Shown here one piece after another: positions 18,307-27,411 of a stretch of 64,000 nucleotides of DNA. Position numbers and translations under genes: made by a program. Every line of letters begins with the position of its first letter. Within the stretch, counting starts at the first letter, position 1. Source of the stretch: Aurantiochytrium sp. KH105 (Eukaryota; Sar; Bigyra; Thraustochytrida; Thraustochytriidae); contig BGKB01000028.1 in assembly GCA_003116975.1 (NCBI GenBank), positions 434,001 to 498,000 on the forward strand, written 5' to 3'. The notes beneath the pieces were generated by a model. That model searched no databases and was not told where the DNA came from. It saw nothing but the letters and a program-made list of their open reading frames with translations.

Positions 18307-19986
18307 TCAAGCTTGCGCCTGGCGTCTACGGCGCGTGGAACGTCTTCGAACGTCTGCTTCTTCCGCCACATGCTCCACGGCACGTTTCTCGCCCCTACGA
18401 CGCTTTGTCGCAGCAGCTTTGGCAGGCGTCGAAATCTTCTTTGCCGTACGCTCTTTCTTGGTTTTGACAGGAGAAGCCTTAGCCTTTGAGCCCCGGGCTT
18501 TACTCACTAATCGGCGTTCTTCCGCATCTCCCGCTTCGGTCGCAGGGTTCATGTTCAAATGGCTCGTTCCTGCTTTGAGCATGTTTTTACGATCAGGTGT
18601 CTTGATCCCTGCGCGGAAATCGTCCTCGGCAATATGCTCAACGTTTCGCTTCTCGCCAGCAAGCACCTTTTCCTTGGCAGCCTCGGCAGCACTTGCAACG
18701 TTTGTGAGATGCTTTGTGCCCGGCCGCGGTTTGGCGGCTTTCCGTTTGCTTTGTGATTTTGATGCACGGCTCTTGTCCTCGACTTTGATGACGAGCATCT
18801 CCTCCACATTGGATTTCAGACGAGCGACAAGCTCATCCTTTTTCCCTCGTGTATCGAGCCCTGCTGCCTTGAGGCGCTCCCGCAGCTCCGCCACGCGCAG
18901 CCGAGCAAGGTCCTCGGGCTCAGTATTCGCCTCTGGCGCCGTTGCCGCGGCAGACTTGGGATTTCGGGCTTGTGATTTTTCCGCTACGGCGTCCTGGTGC
19001 GCCTTGAGCAGGCGGACAAGGTCGGCTTTCTTGTTTGCCTTGCCGTCAATCTTGATGCTAGCATTTGCAAGCTCGGAGCGCAGCTCATTGACGGTCAACT
19101 TTTCTGGTGTTTTCAGACGCTCCTGCAGCGATTCGCGGGCGCAGTGTGAATTGAACACGCGAACCTCCATCGTTTCCGACTCCAGTGACTCCTCGGCTCT
19201 GAGCGGTTGGCAATGCGGACATGCATAGCATGTTCGAGTGTCCATGCTCCAGGACACTACCGTGCCCTGGCAACGACCGCACTTGGCCTGGTTGTAAATG
19301 TATCGGCGCATGTTGGGCCGCCCAAGACGCGTTGCTTCGTCCTTGTCGACGGTGAGAATGCTCCCGCTTTGAAAACCTCGTTGCAAAAGGTCTACAGAGT
19401 GCATCCAGATCCGGTCAAACTCTTCGCGCGTCAACATGGTGGCGAGCCTGTTCGGGTGCACTCCTGCCTTGAACAGAATCTCAGCGCGGTAAATGTTGCC
19501 TACGCCAGGAAACATGCCCTGATCCATGAGCAATCGGCCAATCACCTTTTTGCTCTTGCTAACGCGGGGCCACAAAGCATCGGGATCAGCGTCTTCGCGG
19601 AGCGGGTCTTCGCCTAGAGCCGCCTTTTTGCTATCAAAGAGCTCCTGGGTGCCGAGCTGGACAATCATGGCCGAAAGATGTGTTACAATCGCGCTGTCTT
19701 TGTGCTCCAGTCGTAGCCGCGTTGCAGGAGTTGGCTCCGGGGCGTCTTTCAGGTCAAAGACGGCCCACCGCCCGCTCATCCCAAAATGCACATGGACCAC
19801 GTGATTGCCTTCGAAAAAGGCAAAGAGATTCTTTCCTATGGCGTCCATCCTTTCCAGCAGCTTGCCATCGACAGCCGTGGCCCCGTCCGCGAACCTCCCA
19901 TTCGGAGACGTCGCGCGGAAGCGCTTCCCGCGCAGCAACTTGTTGAAGCTGTGCGCTAGACGATGGACATGGTGTCCCTCCACCAT
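18307..19986 (-). CDS. Nei/Fpg-family DNA glycosylase with two SAP domains, Val at position 2
   Basis: 559 residues from ATG 19986. The N-terminal domain starts MVEGHHVHRLAH, with the family's Glu3, the beta-hairpin lysine (K52, AIGKNLF), a helix-two-turn-helix (PGVGNIYRAEILF) and a zinc finger at about 235-262 (CGRCQ...TRTCYACPHCQ). These are the parts used to find and excise oxidised bases and cut the AP site. The catalytic N-terminal proline of Fpg/Nei is valine here, as in vertebrate NEIL3. The overall wording resembles actinobacterial Nei-type enzymes more than animal NEIL proteins, as far as I recall. Two SAP DNA-binding motifs follow (about 292-325, LTVNELRSELANASIKI; 360-395, LRVAELRERLKAAGLDT), then a long lysine-rich tail suited to nuclear DNA. 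Role: base-excision repair of oxidised DNA. Confidence 0.92.
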   Translation of the reverse strand: MVEGHHVHRLAHSFNKLLRGKRFRATSPNGRFADGATAVDGKLLERMDAIGKNLFAFFEGNHVVHVHFGMSGRWAVFDLKDAPEPTPATRLRLEHKDSAIVTHLSAMIVQLGTQELFDSKKAALGEDPLREDADPDALWPRVSKSKKVIGRLLMDQGMFPGVGNIYRAEILFKAGVHPNRLATMLTREEFDRIWMHSVDLLQRGFQSGSILTVDKDEATRLGRPNMRRYIYNQAKCGRCQGTVVSWSMDTRTCYACPHCQPLRAEESLESETMEVRVFNSHCARESLQERLKTPEKLTVNELRSELANASIKIDGKANKKADLVRLLKAHQDAVAEKSQARNPKSAAATAPEANTEPEDLARLRVAELRERLKAAGLDTRGKKDELVARLKSNVEEMLVIKVEDKSRASKSQSKRKAAKPRPGTKHLTNVASAAEAAKEKVLAGEKRNVEHIAEDDFRAGIKTPDRKNMLKAGTSHLNMNPATEAGDAEERRLVSKARGSKAKASPVKTKKERTAKKISTPAKAAATKRRRGEKRAVEHVAEEADVRRRSTRRRRQAQA

Positions 19987-20539
19987 GACGGGCGCCTGGC
20001 TCTTGGCTGTGCTGGCTGCGACGCTATCCTCGCGCCCGCGCTGCAGGCAAAGCCGCGCTATTCGACAGCGTTACGACAATGCTGCACCCCGCCCCGCCGC
20101 GCGGCAGATTGCGGACGACAAGCGATGGAGGGGTTGCAAGAATGGTCGCCTGTGCTCGATAGATCGAGGCGAGGCTCCGCAATCTTGCGGAACCGATACG
20201 GATCGTCCAAAGAACCATGTTAGAACTAAAAAGGAACAAAGTAGGAACGGCAGGCGTCAACGGCCATTTTCCCGTCGGGTCGTCTCGGGCTTGGTGAAGC
20301 GGGGCGAGCGGGCGGCCGGGCGAGCACTGCAAAATTGCGGTACGCGCGAGCGACAAAAAGGTCGCAGTGCGCCGGGCGAGTGTGTTTGCGGGAAAGTTTG
20401 CTTGGAGGCTTGCAGACGAGCTCGAAGGTTCGCGAGCGAACGAGCTCGATTCTCGACGTGCCGTGCCGTTCAAAGGTGACTGACACGAGGCGTGTCGCTC
20501 ACTCACTTGCTTCACTCACGCACTCACAACCTCTACACC
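19987..20539. promoter_or_regulatory. Divergent intergenic region (glycosylase / F-box)
   Basis: 553 bp between two divergent ATGs. GC-rich, with no recognisable gene; short GAGC/CACT-type repeats occur near 20415-20525. It probably contains both promoters. Confidence 0.55.
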
Positions 20540-23473
20540 ATGCAGCAGCAGCAGCGACGAGCCTCGGGAAGCAAGGCTGCACGGCGAAGCAGTAGCGGCA
20601 CTAGCAGCAGCAGCAGTCTGGCGCTAGCTCAAGCCGTCTTTAGCAAAGCCGCCGAGGGAAAGCGCCTTGCAGAGGCTCGTAAAAGGCAACAACGCAAAGA
20701 AATCATCGCTGCCAATGCCTTTAACTTTGCCGAGCTCCCCTTTGACATCCAGGAAATGGTGCTTCGCTATCTCCCCGCCAATGAGATCGGCATGGCGTGC
20801 GCGGTCTGCAAATCATGGAACCATATTTACCAAGGCGCTGTTGCTTCTATTTTCGCACAAGTTGTTGGCGTCGCGCGCGGGCGCAGCCGACTTATGCGCC
20901 GTGCCGAGCTTCAGCTCGTGCATCGACTGCGCAACACTCACGAAAAGGAAACAGCCATCGAAACTGCTCTTTGGGCGGCATTCAATGGCTACAACGATTA
21001 CGTCATTCGCCTTCTCACAGACAAGCGCGGCGCAATCAACGTCAACACGTCAGGCTCCGAGGAGTGGGACCTTGCCACTGCGCTTCATGTTGCCTGTCGC
21101 CAAGGCAACGCAAAGCTCGTTCGCGCGCTTCTCGACCTCGACGCTAACCCAGCTTGCCTCACAAAGTCTCGCCAAACGCCGCTACTTCTCGCGTGCGAGT
21201 ATGGCTACCCGGCCATTGTGGATCTCTTATTGAAAAAGTGTGGTCGCGCGCTTAGTGTCAATACGCAAGATAGCGCGGGTCGCACAGCACTCTTTGTCGC
21301 GTGTGACAAAGGTTTCGTCGAGGTGGTGGTCAAACTGGTGGACTGGGGTGAAATGATTCAACAGGAAACAGGAGAAGAGTTGGCAATTCTAGATCTTAAT
21401 CTTGGTACTCTTGAGCGGGGCAGCCCTCTCTGCACTGCGTGTCGCACGGGCCAATCCAAGATTGTTCGACGCCTTCTCGATGCGCAGGCTCATGTGAATT
21501 GTACCACCGAGGACGGCCGTACGGCATTCTTTTGTGCTGTCGAGCGCGGTGCGCTTAACACCACCAAATTATTGCTCGAAAAGCGCCCTCCGCTCACAAT
21601 GCAAAAGATGGCCAATTTGCTCTTCCAGGCAAGGCCAAGAGACGGTAGAGAGGCTGCTCAGGCGCTTGCAGAAACTGAAACTGAGGTTCCGAATGTGCAT
21701 CCCGGACGTGCAGGAGTGCTTATCGACTTTGCCTCAAACACCGGAAAAACGCCCGTCTTTGTCGCGGCGGAGCGAGGAAACACCGCTCTGCTCCGCGTTC
21801 TTATGGACGGCCATGCAAACACCAACAAACCGACCTTTCTCAACAAAACACCGCTCTACGCCGCCACGGAAAATGGTCACACCGAGGTGGTAAAGTTGCT
21901 GCTTGCGGCATGTACGCGCGAAAATGTGCTCCATCAAACAAACTTTGGTACCACTGCACCCTTTATGGCGCAGCGTAATGGTCACATGGCGATCAAGCGA
22001 CTCCTCGACGAATTCTGCGCTGACAAACTAACCACCGAAAAGGCACGCAATCGAAAATCGAAAAAGAAGCAAAAGAGCGCAATGGATCGACTTCTCTCTA
22101 AAAAGGATAAATATCCGCACCCGCCGCAGCAACCTGCTGCCTTGGCCTCCATGGCGCTCGAGCAAGAGCGCATATCATGCATGAGCGACACAGCCGAGGG
22201 CAAGGATCGAGATATTGCCAAGTCGAAAGCGACGATTGACACTCTTGTCAGTGATATTGATGCGCTTCAAGCAGCCGTGACGCTCGCTTTCTCGCGTCAG
22301 CAGCAGGGACTTTCACGCGATGATCCCTTAAACGCCAGTAACTCCGACGAGGCAGATCTCACGCAAAATGCTGGCTCGACTTCGCCAGAAGCTCAGGTTC
22401 CGGTCCCAGCTCCCGCGCCAGCGTCCCCAGCGCCGCTTTTGCATGAAGAGGAAGCCGCAACAGCTGTTGCAGAAAGTACTACCATGAGCATTTCAGAGAG
22501 CGCCAAAGAACAAGATACTATTCCCGCAGATCTCGAGGACGCGTCAGTCGACCACAAGCCCGAAAGCGAAATCACCCCCAAAGTTGCCGAAGAAAAAGTC
22601 CTCGACGAGCAACGCGAGCGCGGATCGCCAAGAGATGATGAGCCCATGCCTGACGGTGGTGGCCCTGTTAACCCCGTGAACGCACGGCAGGCGCGAGCAG
22701 CATTTTTTGAGAAGAAGTTCGGCAAGCCCACCCGTTCCCCGCGCCAGCAAGGCGGCGAAGAGGCCCTTGCGTCCCCGAACCAAGAGGGCGAGGCCCGACA
22801 TGTGCCGAAAAAGGAGAGGGACCTTTTGGCTGCGCGCAAGTGGTCAAAGAGCTTTATTCCCGTGGCAGCAGAGGACACAGAGGCTTCGCGCAGCAGTGCA
22901 GAAGAGACCGCTCCCGTCAGTCTCGCACATCATGGTCATGACGAACTATCACTCGCTTTCGTGCGCTCATCGCTGCTGACCTTCTCTTCGGTGACGACGA
23001 GCAGCAAAATGACGGACGATGTCTTTGACAAAACCTTCGCACAGCAAGGAGACAGTGCACATCTCCGCAAAATTTACGAGGCCATGAAAGGGGGAAATGA
23101 TGTAGCGAATGCATGGGATGTATTTGTTGCGATGACACTTCTCACCACTTCGTCGACGACTGAAGACAAGCTTTCATTTTGTTTTGGGCTCTTTGATGTG
23201 AAGTCAAGGGGTCACTTAGAAATTCCGGTTGCGCGAACAATGCTCCGATGCTGTTGCAAAGCCATTTCCCGCATACATGACAAGCCTAGTAGGCTTGAAG
23301 GTAAGGAAGCGCTACAAGGTGCTGCGCTGGAGCTTGCTGCCTTTGATCTCAAGGGAACCAGCTTTGAAGCAGACTCTGTAGACCGATTGCAATTCATTAG
23401 CTGGGCGCAAGCTTCGCCGCTCGGCAAGGAGATCTTCGAGCAAGTGCTTTCTACAAAAGGGAATGAAGCATGA
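20540..23473 (+). CDS. F-box / ankyrin-repeat protein with C-terminal EF-hand-like region
   Basis: 977 residues from ATG 20540; the frame opens slightly upstream at a GTG. After a Gln/Ser-rich start comes an F-box (about 59-100, FAELPFDIQEMVLRYLP with the CAVCKSWNHIY half). Roughly nine ankyrin repeats follow over about 150-500 (TALHVACRQGNAKLVRALLD, TPVFVAAERGNTALLRVLM). Residues 520-850 are Lys/Ser/Glu/Pro-rich and disordered, with ARAAFFEKKFGKP near 715. The last 120 residues (about 850-970) resemble a pair of degenerate EF-hand helices (LSFCFGLFDVKSRGHLEI). The F-box suggests it recruits ankyrin-bound clients to an SCF-type ubiquitin ligase through Skp1. Substrate unknown. The EF-hand loop lacks most calcium ligands, so calcium binding is doubtful. 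Confidence 0.9.
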   Translation: MQQQQRRASGSKAARRSSSGTSSSSSLALAQAVFSKAAEGKRLAEARKRQQRKEIIAANAFNFAELPFDIQEMVLRYLPANEIGMACAVCKSWNHIYQGAVASIFAQVVGVARGRSRLMRRAELQLVHRLRNTHEKETAIETALWAAFNGYNDYVIRLLTDKRGAINVNTSGSEEWDLATALHVACRQGNAKLVRALLDLDANPACLTKSRQTPLLLACEYGYPAIVDLLLKKCGRALSVNTQDSAGRTALFVACDKGFVEVVVKLVDWGEMIQQETGEELAILDLNLGTLERGSPLCTACRTGQSKIVRRLLDAQAHVNCTTEDGRTAFFCAVERGALNTTKLLLEKRPPLTMQKMANLLFQARPRDGREAAQALAETETEVPNVHPGRAGVLIDFASNTGKTPVFVAAERGNTALLRVLMDGHANTNKPTFLNKTPLYAATENGHTEVVKLLLAACTRENVLHQTNFGTTAPFMAQRNGHMAIKRLLDEFCADKLTTEKARNRKSKKKQKSAMDRLLSKKDKYPHPPQQPAALASMALEQERISCMSDTAEGKDRDIAKSKATIDTLVSDIDALQAAVTLAFSRQQQGLSRDDPLNASNSDEADLTQNAGSTSPEAQVPVPAPAPASPAPLLHEEEAATAVAESTTMSISESAKEQDTIPADLEDASVDHKPESEITPKVAEEKVLDEQRERGSPRDDEPMPDGGGPVNPVNARQARAAFFEKKFGKPTRSPRQQGGEEALASPNQEGEARHVPKKERDLLAARKWSKSFIPVAAEDTEASRSSAEETAPVSLAHHGHDELSLAFVRSSLLTFSSVTTSSKMTDDVFDKTFAQQGDSAHLRKIYEAMKGGNDVANAWDVFVAMTLLTTSSTTEDKLSFCFGLFDVKSRGHLEIPVARTMLRCCCKAISRIHDKPSRLEGKEALQGAALELAAFDLKGTSFEADSVDRLQFISWAQASPLGKEIFEQVLSTKGNEA

Positions 23474-23741
23474 CTCGGGACGAAGTAGGAAATATTTTGC
23501 TTTATCTTCTTCTCTCTCTCTCTCTCCCTCTCTCTCACCCTCTAGAGACAGCTGGAATCTCGCGCTGCCTTGGAAGTGATTCTAGCGCGGACGCAAAAAG
23601 TAATTTTCTGACAGAAACATTGCCAGCAGCACTTGTGCTCTTTATCCTTCCTTCTTCATCTTCATTCCTCAAAATTCTTCGTTTGCTTTCTCTACTTTTT
23701 TTGTTGGGTGAGTGAAAAGAAGAGTCAACTCTTGGGCTCGT
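23474..23741. other. Short convergent intergenic region with CT tract
   Basis: 268 bp between convergent stops. A dinucleotide TC run at 23511-23536 and T-rich sequence near 23700; no gene seen. Confidence 0.6.
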
Positions 23742-25667
23742 TTACTGCGCAGTTTGTTGATTTTTTTGCGCAAACATTTTCTCAAAGTATGCTGCGCGAG
23801 CTTCGCGATCCGGCCGCTGCGCCTCGCCGCCTCCCGTTGATGAAGCTGTCGGCTTTTTCACTTGCTTGGCAGCGGTCGACGACGCGCCTCCCAAACGACG
23901 CCCTGAACCGATCTCCTCACGGGACCCGATTCCACGCTCACCCTTGGCCATTTTTCCGTGCAGAGCCTCGAGCATTTCGACATCTTTGGCGAGACGCTTC
24001 TGACGCGCCGCCTCAGCAGCGCTTGCTTTCTTGTTTTCGGTGCTTTTGGCTTTTTGCATGACACCTCCGTGCGTGGACTTCTTCTTTTCGTTAGCCCGTG
24101 GCGAAACCTTTTTGTCTTGCGCCTGCTCTTGCTTTGAGCCTTGCGAACGTTCAGCGCCACGCGACGTTTGGCGTCGCGGGGATGTCTTCTTTTTCCCCTT
24201 TTGCGGCTTTTCGTCGTCGTCCTGGTTCGTAGGCCTTGGAGAATTCTTACGAACCTCTTCACGAAGCTTTTCCACGAGACCAGGCTTGGAAGTAGGTTTG
24301 AGCTTGAGCTTGGGCGCAACGGGTTCGGTTTCATCCGTTTCGGGAGTGCAAGGAGCAGTGGGCTGCGAGTCCTGCTGCGAAGCCTTGCTCGAAGATGCTG
24401 CCGGCGCTTTCGTCTGCTTCTTGGCGTCTGGCGCTTCGACACCTTCGACCGCGTGCACCTTGGCCAGGGGTGGATTCTTGGTAAGTTTGCTCGGGCGTAG
24501 AAAAAGGCCCTTGCCAGTTTCGCACTTGAAGTAGCGCGCGCCTTCCACGGACCCGTCGTTGTGGCCCTTAATCTCATCGAGTTCGAGGCCAATCCAATAC
24601 CCTGGATACAGCTCGCCGACGCGACCCACGTACCGCACCGTTCCGCGCCGACCGTCCTCGGTGTACGCAATTTCTCCATCGTGAAACATGGAGGCTTCCT
24701 TGGTCTCGAAAAAGTCATCCTTTTTATTCTTCATGCGTAGCACGCGACGAATGGCCTCCTTAATGACTTCGGAATGGTCCTGCTTTGGTTTGTCCAGCAC
24801 GGGCTTTGACTTGCGCACAAGCATCTTCGGCTTATTCACGGTGTTTTTGCATTTTGGAATGTGCTTCTCCGCCGTCTCGAGACGGAATGAGCGCTTGCAG
24901 TGCTGGCAGCGCTTCATGCCTTCCGGCACGGGCGCATCTTCGGGCTTGGAGTATCCTGGACGCCCGCTGCCATCTCCTTGGAGAAGGTCATTCAAATCCG
25001 ATCCCTGTCGCGGGAGCTCTGACAAGGGGATGCCAGCATCCTTGAAAGCAGTGACAAGCCTGCCTTGCTCCACAATGCCTTGAAGTCTCTCGTGGTCGCT
25101 CCTCCAGCGAGTGGATGGCTTTTCGACTTCGCGGCGCATCTTGGGGTCCATGTACTTTTCGAAATCGGTGCCCTCGAGACGAGTTTGGCTCGCAGACTTG
25201 AACTGCTTGCGCGATTTGCGCTCTGCATTCGTGGCACAGATCTGCTCATGCTTGGCAATGCGATCTGGATTAAATTTGCGTTCGCAAAAACCGCATTGTT
25301 CGCGGTAGTCTTCTTCATCGGAGGACGACTCGGACTCGGACTCAGATCCGGAGTCTGGTTCCTTTTCGCGCTTCTTCTTTTGCCCCTTTTCACCCGCCTT
25401 GGCCTGGTCGTGGGGATTTTGCTTGCCCGAACCCCCAATAGGCCGTTCCTTTTGGACCTTGGGTTTAGCGACGCGCTGCGTACGCACAACCTTGCATTCG
25501 GATGTGTGTTTTTCGTACTCGTCGTTGCTCACCTTGCGCAGACATTTCTTGCACTCGGTGAACGCTGCCGCGTACTTTTTCTCGCACTGCTTGCGGTGAA
25601 TTGGCAAAGACCGCTTAAAGAACTTTTGTCCGCACAGATCGCACAGAATTGCCTGCGGAGGCGGCAT
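23742..25667 (-). CDS. C2HC zinc-finger / CAP-Gly microtubule-associated-type protein
   Basis: 641 residues from ATG 25667. Four Cys2-His-Cys fingers of the ZC2HC/FAM164 type are visible at about 9-28 (CDLCGQKF...HRKQC), 39-58, 122-141 (CGFCERKFNPDRIAKHEQIC) and 253-272 (CQHCKRSFRLETAEKHIPKC). A CAP-Gly domain lies near 325-395 (VGRVGELYPGYWIGLELDE, then GHNDGSVEGARYF); the canonical GKNDG microtubule/EB-tail motif reads GHNDG. The C-terminal third is Lys/Ser/Gln-rich and disordered and ends in RAAYFEKMFAQKNQQ. The CAP-Gly domain suggests binding to tubulin or EB C-termini, with a likely cytoskeletal or ciliary location. The combination of ZC2HC fingers with CAP-Gly is unusual to me. Confidence 0.9.
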   Translation of the reverse strand: MPPPQAILCDLCGQKFFKRSLPIHRKQCEKKYAAAFTECKKCLRKVSNDEYEKHTSECKVVRTQRVAKPKVQKERPIGGSGKQNPHDQAKAGEKGQKKKREKEPDSGSESESESSSDEEDYREQCGFCERKFNPDRIAKHEQICATNAERKSRKQFKSASQTRLEGTDFEKYMDPKMRREVEKPSTRWRSDHERLQGIVEQGRLVTAFKDAGIPLSELPRQGSDLNDLLQGDGSGRPGYSKPEDAPVPEGMKRCQHCKRSFRLETAEKHIPKCKNTVNKPKMLVRKSKPVLDKPKQDHSEVIKEAIRRVLRMKNKKDDFFETKEASMFHDGEIAYTEDGRRGTVRYVGRVGELYPGYWIGLELDEIKGHNDGSVEGARYFKCETGKGLFLRPSKLTKNPPLAKVHAVEGVEAPDAKKQTKAPAASSSKASQQDSQPTAPCTPETDETEPVAPKLKLKPTSKPGLVEKLREEVRKNSPRPTNQDDDEKPQKGKKKTSPRRQTSRGAERSQGSKQEQAQDKKVSPRANEKKKSTHGGVMQKAKSTENKKASAAEAARQKRLAKDVEMLEALHGKMAKGERGIGSREEIGSGRRLGGASSTAAKQVKKPTASSTGGGEAQRPDREARAAYFEKMFAQKNQQTAQ

Positions 25668-26352
25668 CGTTTTCCAATCGCTCGCGTACGCGGGGGTTTC
25701 TTCGCGTCTCTCGGCCCCGCGACGGCTGCACTTTCTCTGTCTCTGTCTCAGTCGGTCTGGCAGCGACTTGCTTCAAGAACCGGTCGCTTGTTCGCGCCAA
25801 GACTTGCTAGCTAGCTTCGCAATTGTTGCGCTCTCGATGATCGTGCGTCTGATCGATGCTCGTCGTGCAGGCGAAGGAAGAGCCGTTGGTCCGTGCCCCG
25901 CATTCCCGCGCAACGCAGTTTAGCGCAACCCTTTTCAAGATCGGGACAACCCAAATCCACATCGATAGTGGGCTCCACTGCGCACGCACGCACGCACGCA
26001 CGCACGGTCGCGCGCGGCGAGGCACGTGGCGAACGAGGACGCGGGGACGGGCAGCGCCGAGGGGCTGAAGCGAGCGGGGCGCAAGTAATCGACCTGCGCG
26101 GAAGCAGACGAAGAAAGGGCGCGCAGCGTCGGCATTGAAGAAGGAGAAGAAGAAGTAAGAAGAAGGAGCCCGTACCGAGCCAGGCGAGGCGCTCAGACCC
26201 GTGTTTCTTGAACCCCTTGCCACGACCTTCTCGCGCTCTCGCGAGCGTTGAGAAAAGAGCGTGGCTCGTAGTCCACGTGCAGGTCTGGAAAAGGAGCATA
26301 CCGTGCAGGATAAGGCAATCGAGACGCGGCGAACGACCGATCAGAAAAGGCG
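25668..26352. promoter_or_regulatory. Divergent intergenic region (CAP-Gly / UBE2J)
   Basis: 685 bp between divergent ATGs, with a CGCA tetranucleotide run at 25981-26005. The open frames here on both strands are Arg-rich shadows. Presumably contains both promoters. Confidence 0.55.
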
Positions 26353-27411
26353 ATGGCGAGCGGCGAGGTGCCAACGTGGAATCGCAACAGCCCGTCGATC
26401 CGGAGGATCATGGCCGACATTCGCGAGCTGCAGCGAGACCCAAGCGATCAGTACGCAGCGAAACCACTCGAGGATAACATGTTTGACTGGCATTTTGTCA
26501 TCAGAGGTCCCGTTGGCACAGACTTTGAAGGAGGCGTGTATCATGGCCGCATCATTCTTCCCAATGACTATCCGTTCAAACCGCCCAGCATCATGCTTCT
26601 AACCGAGAATGGGCGCTGGGAGATTAATACCAAGATTTGTCTGTCCATCTCAGCATATCATCCCGAAGAATGGCAACCTGCTTGGGGCATTCGTACGATT
26701 CTCGAGGCACTCATCAGCTTCATGGTGACCCCCGGCGAGGGTGCACTAGGTGCTCTCGACTACACACCGCAAGAGCGACGTCGTCTTGCAGTCGCCTCTC
26801 GCTCCTATACGCACCCATGTATGCCCGAGCTCCCCCCTCTTTCCAGTACGCCATCTTCAGGACCAAACAAATACCAAAGCGAAATCGCCAAGATGCACAT
26901 TGTCAGTCTCGAAACACCCAAGGATGCTAGTGATCAAACGCAGCAGAGCGCCCCAGGACCCAAGCAACAAGAGCAAACAGAGCAAAATCACGAGCATGAG
27001 CATGAGCAAGTGGAAAGAACGGGTACGAGTGCGAGTGAACAACATGTTGGTGCACAAGGAGACGCCGCCACCCCAATCCCGGCTCCCCGTGCAGCCCCTT
27101 CATTTCCTTCTCAGGAAGCTGCTGCATTCGCGTCCGAGGGTGAAACTTTCGCTGTGCAGGCAGGCCAAGAAGGGCAAAGGGTAGAGCCAATGACTGAGAC
27201 GGGACTACGCCACAGAACGAATGTTGCTGAGCCCCCGGCACAGGTGGCGAGTAATGCAGCAACTGACGCGGGTCACGACGCGAACGCAGTGGACGAAATC
27301 GAGGACGAGCCGTACACAGACTGGCTGCTTTACTACGCCATTGCACTCGCACTGATCATTTTCGGCATTCTCTATCGCAAGGCCCTCCACGCGTTTCGCG
27401 AAGAGTTTTGA
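26353..27411 (+). CDS. UBE2J: Tail-anchored ubiquitin-conjugating enzyme E2 J (UBE2J/Ubc6-like)
   Basis: 352 residues from ATG 26353. The UBC fold fills residues 1-155. Active-site cysteine C96 lies in KICLSISAYHPEEWQP, and the usual HPN is replaced by the NGRW motif characteristic of the UBE2J/Ubc6 class. A disordered Gln/Glu/Pro-rich linker leads to one C-terminal membrane helix (about 328-347, LLYYAIALALIIFGILY), giving tail-anchored insertion in the ER. It charges ubiquitin for ER-associated degradation together with membrane RING ligases. The linker is longer and more low-complexity than the core requires, as in other family members. Identification is firm; UBE2J1 versus UBE2J2 orthology is not resolved. 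Confidence 0.95.
   Translation: MASGEVPTWNRNSPSIRRIMADIRELQRDPSDQYAAKPLEDNMFDWHFVIRGPVGTDFEGGVYHGRIILPNDYPFKPPSIMLLTENGRWEINTKICLSISAYHPEEWQPAWGIRTILEALISFMVTPGEGALGALDYTPQERRRLAVASRSYTHPCMPELPPLSSTPSSGPNKYQSEIAKMHIVSLETPKDASDQTQQSAPGPKQQEQTEQNHEHEHEQVERTGTSASEQHVGAQGDAATPIPAPRAAPSFPSQEAAAFASEGETFAVQAGQEGQRVEPMTETGLRHRTNVAEPPAQVASNAATDAGHDANAVDEIEDEPYTDWLLYYAIALALIIFGILYRKALHAFREEF

Noticed and set aside
24031-25814. Rightward frames of 167-249 residues over the CAP-Gly gene
   Set aside because: Hydrophobic antisense readings of Lys/Glu/Ser-rich codons.
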